NCBI GenBank assembly: GCA_003952965.2
Contig: CM025849.1
Span: 14,037,356-14,101,355 of the forward strand
Direction: 5' to 3'
DNA from: Morella rubra
Lineage: Eukaryota; Streptophyta; Magnoliopsida; Fagales; Myricaceae
Length of the DNA stretch: 64,000 nt
This document shows positions 47,832-60,482 of this stretch, piece by piece. The notes below the pieces were generated by a model. The model did not search any database, was not told where the DNA came from, and was given only the letters and a program-made list of their open reading frames with translations. Position 1 is the first letter of the stretch; every line of letters begins with the position of its first letter. The translations under genes were made by a program, and so were the position numbers.

Positions 47832-48327
47832 GCGTAAGTATGAGTAAAAATCAAATCGTTATTCTTAATTATCAATTTAGCGATTTAAGACTCATCACTT
47901 TTGAAAATCATCAATTCTAGCCCCTCCGTCTAAATTGGGCGTTAAATCCGACTGAAAATCATGTAAAATGACCAAAATGCCCTCCAAGATAAAATTACAA
48001 AAAAAAAAATTCATTACAAATGAAAAATGAATTTTTTTAAAAAAGTAATATTTTTTAAATAAAACTATTGAAACTCTATTTCAATAATATATTTATTTTT
48101 AATTTATTTCTTAAATTTTATTATTTTTATTTATTTTTTAAAATTTAGTCTTGGAGGGGCATTTTGGTCATTTTGCATGATTTTCCATCGGATTTAACGC
48201 CTAATTTAGACGGGGGGCTAGAATTGATGATTTTCAAAAGTTATGGGTCTCAAATCACCGAATTGATAATTAGATGTACCAATTTGATTTTTGTTCATAC
48301 TTATGGGGCTAACTATGACTTTACTCC
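47832..48327. mobile_element. Mutator-like MITE, second copy, left tip missing
   Basis: The right end (CTAACTATGACTTTACTCC followed by AAAAATATA) and the interior match the element at 25428-25916. The left tip before GTAAGTATGAG is replaced by IVD-related flank. This places the left limit of the duplicated 13 kb segment at or inside this element. Confidence 0.8.
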
Positions 48328-48479
48328 AAAAATATATTTGTGCTTTTTACTATTTTAGAATCGAGACCCACGTTTTAAATTTTTTTTGGTCCCTTTGTTT
48401 GTAAATTCAATGTGCCACTTGATATAGAATAGAAAATTCATACGTGGTTTTTGAAGGACACTATAATGCATGCATATGT

Positions 48480-50215
48480 GATTACTTAAAAAAAAAAAAA
48501 AAAAAAAAGGTTCAGGACGGTTTAATTTCTGTCCCAAAAAAACGAACTTGCTCTATTTTTCGGTACCAAATTTAATATCCATCCTCAAAAAGTACTTTTT
48601 TGGATGGATTTTAAACCATTTCAAAAAGTCAAATTTATTGCAATGACACAAGATGACGCCACAATCAAGTGCACCGTGCATGCTGGGAGAAGGAATTTGT
48701 TTTATTATCATTTTTACATGTTTGCTAAGTTGAAGAATTATTGCTGCCATTTCCCTTCGGTTTTCAGGAAGCTTCGACTCCTTCAGTCTTTTCTACTGAC
48801 ATGATTTTAATAGTTTTTTATCGGCTTTCAGGTAGCTAAAAGAAATTTGTTGCACTCTTCTCTCCAATAATTTGGACAGACTTTTGACAGTCTGGACCAC
48901 ATAAATCAGCAAGTGGATTGACTACTTATGCAGTTTTCCACAAGGCATTAATGCGACGACATCTTTTTTTTCTTTTTCTTTCTAATCAAGGAGTGGTCGC
49001 ACTCACCCTGTGTTCACATCTTGACTGACTTAAAAAAGAAGTTTCTCCAAACATAACATGGGTCAAGAAAGTCACCCCTTCGGTACTTGTCGATACTGAC
49101 AAATTAGTATTCTATTAATCACATCGACATCTTTTCTTTCTTCAAAGGAAAACAAGTAGGAAAAAATGTAAACTATATATTTGTGCTTTATGTTATTTTG
49201 GAATCAAGACCTGTATTTTAAAATTTTGGTCCCTTTGCTTGTAAATTTAAGACACCACTTGATTTCACATATATCTATGATGGAAAATTCATATATGAAA
49301 TTTTTTAGGAAACTCAAATGCACACATGACAAAAAGAAGAAGAAGAAGAAACTCATAACATTCCTCGTTATTAAAATTAGTAATAACGGAATAACATTCC
49401 TAGTTATCTGCAAGTTTCTGTCATCCATTTGATTAAACACCACTCGGCATCGCCCTCAAATATGTTGTCCTTAGTACTACTTTTTGAAAACTACTTCCTA
49501 GATTTTTATGAAATTTTAAAAAACTATTTAGATTTGTAAAAATGACAAATCACTGCATGGATTTAAGATACGCTTGAAAAATAAATTATATTTTTCATCC
49601 TGATTTTTAATAGAATTAATGACAAACATCAACTGTCAAAATATATATGATCATATGGTATGTCACGCATCATATAAACACTAGAGAATGTCAAAATCAA
49701 GCAAAAAGAAAGAATTCTTAGTATTATTATTATTATTATTATTATTTATTTTTTCGCTACGTTGAAGAATCATTTATTTTGATTTCCTTATTTTTGGCTT
49801 GGGATCAGCAAATTACTAAATTTCACGAATCTTGACATTTTGAAGCAGTGATGTACTCTTGTCTTCTTCCAGCATGATTTTGATTGTTTTGATCCCTTTA
49901 TTTTTAATAGCCACAAAAAATGGAAAAAAGGTTCTTTCCATCGTTACTTTGTTTTTTCTAGCTAAATTAGAGCAAATACGATTGCAATTATCTCATTCTA
50001 AAATTTGTAATTTTCATATCTTAAGTATGCAATTGATTTTCACTTACCCGAAGTTTCCAATACTTTTCCTCTACTTCTAATAAAAGTTTGACAATTTGGA
50101 CCACTTAGACGAGCAAGTAATTGGATCAACTAGTAGTGCGCAATTTTTCCACAAGGCAGCAAGTCATGATCAGTAACATTTCGTTGAAGTAGATTCTTCT
50201 TCCTAGCTTGGGGTC
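48480..50215. repeat. RLP 5'-flank unit, copy 3
   Basis: Nearly identical to 26800-28530 with small indels. Promoter-like modules are at 48882-48955 and 50086-50172. No gene is seen. Confidence 0.8.
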
Positions 50216-50286
50216 TATAAAACCCATACAAATTCCACTTTTTTCCTCATCTTACAAAGAGAGAAAAACATTGTCCATAGATAAGC

Positions 50287-52934
50287 ATGGCCACGTATTT
50301 AGACCACTTCATCCTCCTGCGCTTTCTTTTCTCTGCCTTCATGTCTCTTCTTTTGCTCACTAATTGCTCTTTCTCTTCTCGCCAGCCCCTTTGTCATGAA
50401 CATGAGAGCTCAGCCTTGTTGCAGTTCAGGATAGCCTTGTTATGAACAAATCCTCTTGTTATTATGTGGATGTGTATCCTAAGGCAGCATCATGGAGTCT
50501 AGAAAGAGAGAACGGTAGTAGTGATTGCTGCTCCTGGGACGGGGTTGAGTGCACCACTACACAGGCCACGTCATCAGCCTTGACCTTAGTAGCAGGTGTC
50601 TCTATGGTTCTATTAACTCTAACAGCAGTCTCTTCCGTCTTCTCCATCTCCAATGCCTTAATCTTGCTTTTAATCACTTCAATTACTCTCAAATCCCATT
50701 TATTATCAATCTTTAAGGTTAACATACCTCAACCTCTCTCATGCTTATTTTTCTGGACAAATACCCTCAGAAATTTCGATCCTCTCTAAGTTGTCTGTCC
50801 TTGATCTAAGTTGGAATTATCATTTGTACACTCCAATTAGTTTGAAAAGTTTTGTCCAAAACTTAACTGGCTTAGAAAAGCTTGATCTCAGTTACGTTGA
50901 TATATCCTCCCCAGTACCCGAAAGCTTGCAAATTTATCTTCTTTGACAAATTTAGGTCTCAATGAATGTGGATTGTATGGGAAATTCCCATCTAAAATTT
51001 TTCAACACCACAGTTAGAGATATTAATTTATTCAACAAAATCTAACTGGTCAGTTGCCCGAATTTCCCTTAGGTAGTCCCCTTAAATTTTATCCGTCAGT
51101 TATTGCAATTTTTCCGGATCTATCCCGAATTCACTTAGTAACCTCACCAAGCTCTTGTCTCTAGGCCTCTCAGGCAATTTTTTTATTGATGTGTCATGGC
51201 TCAACAAGCCCATTCAAATGACACTCTATCAAAAATTGAGGTTCTAGGATTGATTATCTCGGATTAAGAAAGTTCCCAAATATCCTTCTCAACCATAATA
51301 AATTGGTTGCATTGGGCTTTCTAGCAACAATCTTCGAGGATTAATACCTGGATGGATGTACAATGTAAGTAAAGAAGCTCTTCGAATTTAGACCTTTCTG
51401 ACAACTTCCTCACAGGATTCGAGCATTCTCCACTTGTTCTTCCTTGGAATAATCTAAAAGATTAAACCTTGACAATAACATGTTGCAAGGATTATTCCCA
51501 GTTCCACCACCATCTATTTGGTGTTATCTATTTCTAACAACTCTCTCAGTGGCTTTCAACAACCTCTAGAAATGCTTCAATGGTCCAACCTAGCCTATTT
51601 CTCGTTGACAATAACAGGCTGCAAGGATCACTGCCGATCCCACCACCATCTATCCAGTATTATCAAGTGAGATATAATGCCTTGACCGGAGCAATCCCAC
51701 CAATCTTTTGCATCTGAATTCACTATTGGTACTTGATTTGTCCAATAACAATTTGAGTGGCATGCTTCATCCTTGTTTAGGTAACTTAAGTCATTCTTTG
51801 CAAGTGCTTGGACTGCGAAGCAACAACTTTGATAGTGCATCCCAAATACATGGCAAATGATTGCAATTGCAGATGATTGACTTGAGTCAAAACCAACTAG
51901 AGGGTCAGATGCCAAGCTCATTGGCTAACTGTGGGTACCTAGAGTATCTTAATGTTGGTAATAACCGAATCAAGGATACCTTTCCCTTTTGGTTGAAAAA
52001 TCTTTACCAGTTGAAGATTTTCATTCTCCATTTCAATGGATTTCATGGTGCAGCAAGTAACGTTGAAAGCAATGATTCAATGCTCGAATTGCATATCCTT
52101 GACCTCTCTAACAACAATTTTTCTGGAAATTTGCATGTGAGTAACCTCTTACAATCAAATGCCATGAAAATTGTTGGTGCATATCAGTTGCAATACATGG
52201 GAAGCAGAGTCGACTATTCAGTCACAATAACAAACAAAGGCATAGAGTTGGAGTACAAGAAGATTAAAGATGACCTGACAGTCATTGATTTCTCATGCAA
52301 TAGGTTTGAAGGCGAAATTCCAAAGCTATTGGGAAATCTTAAAGGTCTTCGTGTGCTCAACCTTTCCAATAATGCTCTCATTGGTCCTATACCATTGTCT
52401 TTGGGAAACTTGACACAGCTCGAATCATTGGACCTTTCTTGGAACATGTTGTTTGGAGAGATACCTAGACAACTAGTGCAACTCATTTGGCTTGAGGTCT
52501 TCAATGTCTTTTATAATCATCTCACAGGACCTATACCACATGGAAATCAATTCAATGTATTTGAGAATACTTCATTTGAAGGTAATCCAGAATTGTGTGG
52601 GAGGCCATTGTCAAAGATGTGTGAAAACTCTGAGTACTCACCAATACCACCTTCGACTTTTGGAAAGGATCAAAGTTCTGAGTCACTGTTCAGCTTTGGT
52701 TGGAAGATTGTTGTAATTGGATATGGATGTGGATTTGTAATAGGAGTTATAATTGGGCAGCTTGTCATTGCAAGGCACCCCAATTGGTTTATCAAGACTT
52801 TTGGAAAGAAGCAGCAACTTCGAAGAAGAAGAGTGAAGCGAGTGAACTTGGAAGTAATCAACGGAAATCTACTTAGAGAATGTCTTTTTCAAAAGATCTA
52901 CATATATGTGTATGTGTGTTTTATTTTCCTCTAG
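50287..52934 (+). pseudogene. Receptor-like protein (LRR), copy 3: broken 5' half, intact 3' half
   Basis: It starts at the same ATG as the other copies (MATYLDHFILLRFLFSAFMS) but loses a base near 50430 and then roughly every 50-150 bp until about 51860. From 51861 to 52934 it is open for 357 codons. That part covers the last repeats, the NKGIELEYKKI spacer, the cap [13 protein letters not shown], the membrane helix with GYGCGFVIGVIIG and an extended basic tail. Compared with copy 1 nearly all differences that break the frame are single missing bases. It is therefore either a young pseudogene or a real gene masked by consensus errors. Confidence 0.88.
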
Positions 52935-55122
52935 AGTTATGATATCCTATTGAGTGGAATTGTAAGAAACAATAAAATCTTAATTTAGTTTGATAAAATG
53001 TCGTTGATAACAAATATAAGAGTTTTTTCTTGTGTGATAGAAACACTATAGTGAAGCAGTTCTTTTTTGTTAGCAAGTAGATGTATTTCAACGTCCTTTG
53101 GCCACCGCATTGGTTTCGTAGCAAATAAGCAGTGATGCACATAATTTCTTAGCCTCCGCCGATTGATCTGATTAGGTACACATCTTTTTTTTTTTTTTTT
53201 TTTTATATGGCTAGATATTAGTGGATTGGATCTCCCCATATCTACCTCAAATCCAATTTCAAGTGCAATCCAAATCCCATGCCCACCTTCTCTTTAACAC
53301 CTATGGCTTCTGTAGCCTCAAACCGCTTTTGTAAGTAAGTAGAATATTTTTCCAAATCAAATGTACTTTGTTAGTAGCTTATTGGACATAACTAGAGCTT
53401 AATTAAAATTTATCCTCCTCTCCTAATTTTTCAAAGCCATCGAGTGGATCTCATGCTTTTGGGAAACTACAAATATAAGCTGCTAGGATTTACCCTTAGC
53501 CTAAGCATTGGCTTGATAAAACAATAAACTCTCATAATGAACCTGCAATATGGAACAAAATCCATTTAAATAATTCTTTAATTGGGGTGAGAAGTTTGCA
53601 ACTCGACTCCAAAAAAAGCTAAATCGGGTTCAGATTCCTTTAATTCTTTGGTTTCCAAATATGAACTTGATTTTTCTCGAGTTCATGTTTCAAAACTCGA
53701 TCCCAAACCCGAAAAAATCTAAAACCATTGGGGTTAGGTTCCTTTGAATACTTTGATTTCAGGTCATAGACCCAAACATGAATCCGCGGAAGTAATAAAA
53801 TAAAATTTACTTAGATAAGGCCTTTTCCAAAAGAATTTGTACGTTGGAAGAAGTAATTTCTTTTGTTAGAAAGTAGACATTGAACCGTATTTGGCCAAAG
53901 CATTGGTTTCATAGTAAATAAGCACTGCTACACATCTATTAGCCCTCAGCCAGGATTGATTGTTTTTTTTTTTTTTACGTGACAAGTTCTTAATGGATTG
54001 GATCTTCTTATTATCCTAAACATATTTTTGTGTAAGATTTATACAAGATTAAAATATAGTTTTCAGCGGTTATAATTTTTAAAATATTTTCGAATATTAC
54101 TGCTCCCAACAAAGGAAAATACTTATGAAGGCATCTTCGTACATTGCAAATTGTCTCCTTCATAATTTGAATTTCCAGTCTAAATTGATTATTAGAGTAC
54201 TTCCTTCGTTGGCAAATTTGAGAATTGTTTCAACTATTTCAATTATGGTATTTAATCTCAAACAGAAAGTAATTGTGCTATTTTAAAATTGGTTTGTAGT
54301 TCTAGAAAATTATTTGGCAACACAAAATGTTTTCTTTTTAAATAAAAATTTGATTTGTTTGCCAAACAACAAAATCTCAAAGTTTTGATTAACAAAATTT
54401 TTATCCTGCTCAAATCAAACTCCATCTATAAAAATCAATCTCCAACCAGAGAGGAAGCTAGGATTAGGGATATAGGGACAACTTGATTAAAATATAATTT
54501 AGGAGGTCAAACTACTAAAAATATAAAAAATTTGTGGTAAATATTTAATTTTTTTGGACCAAACATAAAAAATCCAACTGGAGTTTGGGGGTTCGGGCCC
54601 TGGCCCCTAGTTCAGTCCCGGTCTCCAACCAAACATCTTTTGAATTTTCTACCAGTTTTCCACAAATTAAAAGTCAACGCTACTCCAATAATCATATTTT
54701 CATTAGAGAAAATATATTCTCACAAAACTTCTTATAATGATCTTTGAGACAACGTTATTGGTAGAATTTATTACGTCGACAAATGATCTTTGAGACATCG
54801 ATATTGGTAGAATTTATTACGTCGACAATCTCGTGTGTGGTGTAAACTACAAAACCTCAAAGAATGTTTCGTCTTTTACACTTCCACACCCCCGGTGGCA
54901 ATATTTCGCATTGCTCCCAAATCCCAGATTCCCACCAAAGCAGAAGCATTTAAACTTTGCAACTCAAAGCTCCGGCCCGAGAGCCCTGAGACTTTGGATG
55001 TAACCTTTCCCACTCCCCGGCGACATGATTCCATAGCCCAAACAATCTCTGTCTCTCTCTATCTCTCTCTCTCTATGCTTCTGTTCCTTCAAAACCCTAG
55101 CCGCTAACCCATTTCAGTGGCC

Positions 55123-58100
55123 ATGGAGTCTGGAGGCGCGAGAGACCAAGGCTCCTCGCCTCCACGAAGCCCTCCAAGTTCTCTGTGTACCAGAACGCCG
55201 CTCTCTCCGCTGCCCTTACCTCCGAAAGTCTCCGACCTTCCAATTACGCCCTCCTCTGCATCTTCTCTTTCTCCTCCGCTTCCGCCTTCGCCCTTCTTAC
55301 CGTTATTTCCAGGTACGAATTGCTCTAACCAATCCTATCCGTTGTAATTACGCTTGAAAACTAGGGCTTCATTTTTCGTTTCCTTATTCCTTTTAGTTTC
55401 ACTAGTTTAGATTATCGCTTGTCATACATCGAATCAATGCGAAACGGCACAGTGTCTGAAACTTGTTTTGCGTGCTTTCTTCAAGAGCTAAAAGTTTCGC
55501 AAATGCTACGTTAGTTCTGAGAACTGCGAGGAGTGAGTAACGTTGAAAAAGTCTGGCTTTTCATTAAGTTCTTCATCCTTAGGTCTGGCATTGTGGAATT
55601 TGGATTGAGAGCATAATGTCTGAACTTGAAAATTGCTTCTATTGCTTTCCTGTATTAGTTACGTTTAGAGGAATAATTGGATTATTGATTTGGGGAAAAT
55701 TCGGATGGTCAATGTCTTAGGGATTAGTAGGGGGTTTTCTTCGAGTAAAATCAGAAGCTTGGATGATGAGTAGGTTCTATGAGACGTAGAGACACTAAAA
55801 CCTCTCCTCAATTGAGTCCAGTTTTGCTATTAGTCTTTACAGAATCGGGTTATTCGTTTTTATGGATTTGAGAAAGGGAAAAGTGTGAATCAGAAATTTC
55901 ATATATCCTTGCAATAGAATCTGTTATATCTAGTAGGCCATGGCTTGAACCTCATAGGGTTGGTTTTGTTTAATCATTGAGGGGGAAAATGGAGGGTTTC
56001 CTGAATAGATGTACCCTTACTAATTTGGCTTGCATAATTTATGCCTTTGAGTCCCTAAAAACCTAGTATAAGCTCCATGGATTCCTGGGTTTGATCCTCT
56101 TTTTAAATTTTCTCAGCTATCAAGCACTAATTTCAGACTAGAATAATGCACTCTCGCTCGTGGTTATGTCAATGGGTTTTCGTTTTGAACTTTATGGGGC
56201 TAATTATGTTCTATTGGCTTGTTGAAGGGAAAATGGTTTCATTGACAATTTGAAGCTCAAAAGCCTTTTCCATGAAACAGCATGTAAGCTTGAATTCAAC
56301 TCACTTTTCTTGTGTTTGTTTAATTGATGCTCTGATTGCTATAGCTATATTTTGAAAGATCTGTTATTTGTGCTTCAGATTTGTGTGCCAAGGCAATACA
56401 GACGGTGGTGGGCTTGGTCTTTTCTGGAACTGTATTTTCCCTCTTCAAAGCAATCTCTCTGCGGAGAACAAGGAATATTACTGGCTCTGTTTTATCTTCC
56501 AGTAAAGGAAATAAAGAACAGACGCATCTTACAAATCATCAACTAGGACTCCAAAGGTAACAAGTTGTATCATCTTCAAAGTTCTAGACTCACTTGACAC
56601 CTAGATGTCCTTGTACTTCATCAGCCAATGTGATGATTAAACTCTAAAAAGGATGCGTGTTGTCCAAATCACCAAGTTGTAGGTTCAGATTCACCTGCAG
56701 TACTGCAGGTCTTCTTCTGCATCAGACTTGGTTCTTGGCTGAAGTAGATGAGAAAATCACAGAATCAGCAGGGAAAATGGCTACTCCACCCCCACCATTG
56801 GTGGTTTTGGCATTGGCAGTCCAAATGCTGTTTCCACTGCAGCTAATACCTCAGGAACTACTAGGAGCACTCCATTAAGGCCTGTGAGAATGTCTCCTGG
56901 TTCCCAGAAGTTCAGCACTAAGAAAAGAGAGGGTGACCTTCCTCCACCTATGTCCATGGAAGAATCGGTTGAAGCTTTTGAGCATTTGGGCATCTATCCT
57001 CAAATTGAGCAATGGCGTGACAGGCAATGGTTTTCTTCGGTTTTGCTGAATCCGCTTTGTAGAAAGATTGAAACAAGTCAATTCAGGTCAATGATCAGTT
57101 CTGTCATCATTTCCTCCTCCTCACCCTCCTCATCCTCCTATTTGTGTTTCTTTTTTGCACTCTAGATCGAAGATGTTTTCTTCATACGTCACTGGAGTGG
57201 TTTCATGGGTGCTTAGGTTTATACTTTCTTACCTTTTGTGTATTGATGGTTCTTAGACCCACCATATGTAGAATTCACCATGTCTCAAATTGATAGGAGT
57301 AAGGATTGGCAACCAGCTTTTACTCTAGATGAAGATGAAATTCTTCATCAGTTACGCGCTACTCTTTTGCAGGCTATTGGTGCTTCCATGCGTAAGCTGC
57401 TTCCCCATTCATCATTGAGATATTTTCATCATAAGTTACTGGAGTGGTTTCATTTATGTGTTCTTTCTTACTTTTTATATGGTTCTTCCCACCATATGTA
57501 GATAAGTTACCTCTAGCCCTGCAACAATCCCCACTGCAAAATCCCTCGATTCCTATTATGCAAGAGTGTGTAGATGCTATCACTGAACACCAGAAGCTTC
57601 TTGCTTTGATGAAAGGAGAGTGGGTTAAAGGTTTGCTTCCCCAAAGCAGCGTTCGAGCAGATTATACTGTACAACGGATCCGAGGTAATAATTAGATCTT
57701 AAAATTGTCAATGCGTATGGTCTCATGGGTCTCCAATAGACATCTGATATATAGTTTGCTAATCTGGATACACCTTGTGGAGATTGTTTAGTCTGTGTAT
57801 TCTAACCTTATTAATTGTGTTTGGGATTTCTCAGAGCTTGCTGAAGGCACCTGCTTGAAAAATTATGAGTATCTTGGAAGTGGGGAGGTTTATGACAAGA
57901 AGAACAAAAAGTGGACTCTTGAGCTTCCTACTGATTCTCACTTGCTTTTGTATTTATTCTGTGCTTTCTTAGAGCACCCAAAGTGGATGCTACACGTGGA
58001 TCCTACATATTATGCTGGAGCGCAATCTATCAAGAACCCATTGTTCTTGGGAGTTCTGCCTCCAAAAGAAAGGTTTCCTGAGAAATATTTTGCAGTCATA

Positions 58101-59162
58101 TCTAGTGTACCTTCTGCTCTCCACCCAGGAGCTTCTGTACTGGTTGTTGGAAGGCAAAGTCCCCCAATCTTTGCCTTGTACTGGGATAAGAAGCTGCAGT
58201 TTTCTCTTCAGGTTGGCAGTTACTATATCTGTTTTCTGATTATGCAGACTATTTCTTTTGCTGTTATTTTATAATGTAGGAGGACTAATTTGCTAGTCTA
58301 AAATTCTTCTATGGTTTCAAGTGCAATGCATGTCTAATAATCACTGTTTTCTGATGATGCTCATGGCAAGTACAACACATATCTACTTATAGCCCTTGTC
58401 GGGGCATGATTTTGAAACAAAAGGAACCCACTTACGAATGTGGTGCTCTGGATTGTATATGAGGGTAATCTTATCTCCAATGAAAGAGCATACATGCAAA
58501 AATAATTGTATGTGCAACTACTAAGTGATTTTTCTACTGTATTTTTCTTTCTTTTCGTTACTTTTCTCTTCTTTTTTCGGTCCTTATAATTCTATATTCG
58601 TGGGATTCTTCACTCATGTATTGAGAATTCAGAACCTAAGAACTGTTTTCCCTTACTTAAATGGAAGGATCAATATCTTGTGTGAGGTTTTTTCCTGTTT
58701 GGTCAAGTCTTGCTAGCTTTACACACCTAAATGAATCCTTCCGAGCTGTTCCCTTGTTAGTCATTCTTTTTTTATTCTTCTAGGCTTCCCTGTTAGTTAT
58801 TCAGTAGCACGAAGCGGTGTTTTGTCTTCACATTTCTCTTCCATCTTACAGTATGTGCTTATGTGTGCCAAATGTGACTGTACCTAATTTGCTGGTGCCA
58901 GTTGGTTGTCTATAGCAGTTGCTAGGTCCTCTGAAATTGATGTTATACGGTCAGTTCATACTATGTGGTACGTGTAAATCCATGTGTGGAAAATAACAGT
59001 CGGTATGATCTTTGTTTTCAGGGGAGAATTGCCCTTTGGGATTCCGTCTTGCTTTTATGCCACAGGGCTAAGGTTGGATATGGAGGGATAGTTCGTGGTA
59101 TGCATCTTGGTTCTTCGTCCCTGAGCATCCTTCCAATTTTGGATTCGGAAACAGAAGACTGA
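55123..59162 (+). pseudogene. TMEM209-like gene, copy B, damaged differently from copy A
   Basis: Exons: 55123-55312, 56228-56283, 56379-56556, about 56700-57088, about 57280-57400, 57507-57684, 57835-58211 and 59022-59162. Exon 3 is in frame here (AKAIQTVVGLVFSGTVFSLF). The internal exon lost from copy A is present (GDLPPPMSMEESVEAFEHLG and YPQIEQWRDRQWFSSVL). Lesions: a 1-base loss near 55165 shifts exon 1 after SPPR. The start of the exon that in copy A reads QAAARLGISITISQIGSDSP is missing. A ~110 bp piece (57162-57270) is a partial duplicate of intron/exon sequence at 57323-57500. The C-terminal exons are intact and end SILPILDSETED. Neither copy is complete, but their damage barely overlaps. 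Confidence 0.8.
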
Positions 59163-59975
59163 GAACTTGTTTGGGAGGCTGCATTTTCCTCCTTATATGC
59201 TTCTTGGTGCTGACATCAGCTGCACAGTACTCGAAAATACATACTCAGACTCTGCTTTTCACTGCCAAAATTGACTGAGTGAAACCCATCTGAGATAAGA
59301 GTACCACTTGAAAATTTTGTCTCATTCAGCTGACTTGGCAAAGTTGAACCATTCTTAGAACACCCTTTTCGAGTCTGTTGATGATTGACGTTCGGCTTCC
59401 TTCTAGCTGATTAAGTTGTTCAGGTGTGAGAACTTCCGACAAAAAACTCGAGCATATTTATATTTAGCTGCATTGTATTATATTTGCTTGTACTTTTCTG
59501 CTGAAAGTTTAACTTATTTTAAATGTTGAAATCTGTGTGCAATGAATCCTCAAAAATTCACTGATTCCAATGCCTATATTTTTGTCTGTTCAACAATGGT
59601 TGCTTCATTGTCAACGAGTTTATTCCGAAAGCAGCCGAGGAGAAATTTCCGTTCCCTCTAATATCGAAAATGTTTCTCTTTTGCCAGCCTCAGATCTGAA
59701 GGCAGGTGGTGCGTGAAGCAAATTTATGCACAGTTAAAACGAAAGCAACTCGCACACTGAACCAGGGGCCGGGGTTAATAGCGACGGCAGCCACACTTAT
59801 CCCTCTACACTCATTTTCTACAGTTAGCCGTCAATCTCATTGAACATTGAATTAGGCACTATCCAACTATTTGATTTGTTCAATTTTGTTGCAATCAAGA
59901 AGCTACTGCTTGTTTATATAGGGCTTGGTTTGGAAAGAAGAAAAACCGATACACCAACAACTACATTGGTTATAT
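59163..59975. other. 3' flank of TMEM209-like copy B
   Basis: Probably 3' untranslated and downstream sequence. It is missing from copy A. No other gene is recognised. Confidence 0.5.
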
Positions 59976-60482
59976 TGGATTATCGTGCCTTTTAAAATTT
60001 CTTGGCTCAAACTTAAAACAGTACCTATGGAATATCATTTCTATGGTGCCAATGGTACTAATCTTGGTGATAGTTGATGTTTGGTTGTAAAAATTTCTCT
60101 AAATTTGTAGAAATTTTGATAGTAGTGTGAATATTTAGGTAGATTAGAATTTTAATGGTGTTTGTTAAAAGTTAGTGAAATTTTAAAGATATTGATTTAA
60201 AATTATTTTTTGATAGAAATTTTTAATAAAAAAGTATTGGAATTTGATAAAAAAAAAGTATAAAGAGAATATTTAATTGAATTTGTTAAAAAAATATATA
60301 GAATTTATGTGAAAAGATATTGGAGTTCCGGTTAAATTTTTTGAAATTTTAGATGGTTGATTTTTTTTTTTTTTTTTTCTTTTTTTACTTTCAAAATATT
60401 TACTCAAAATAATGAAATTTTTCTTCCTAGTCAGAACGTTACCCTAGTTTAAACCGCTTTCAAAGCTATTTAGATAATGGGT

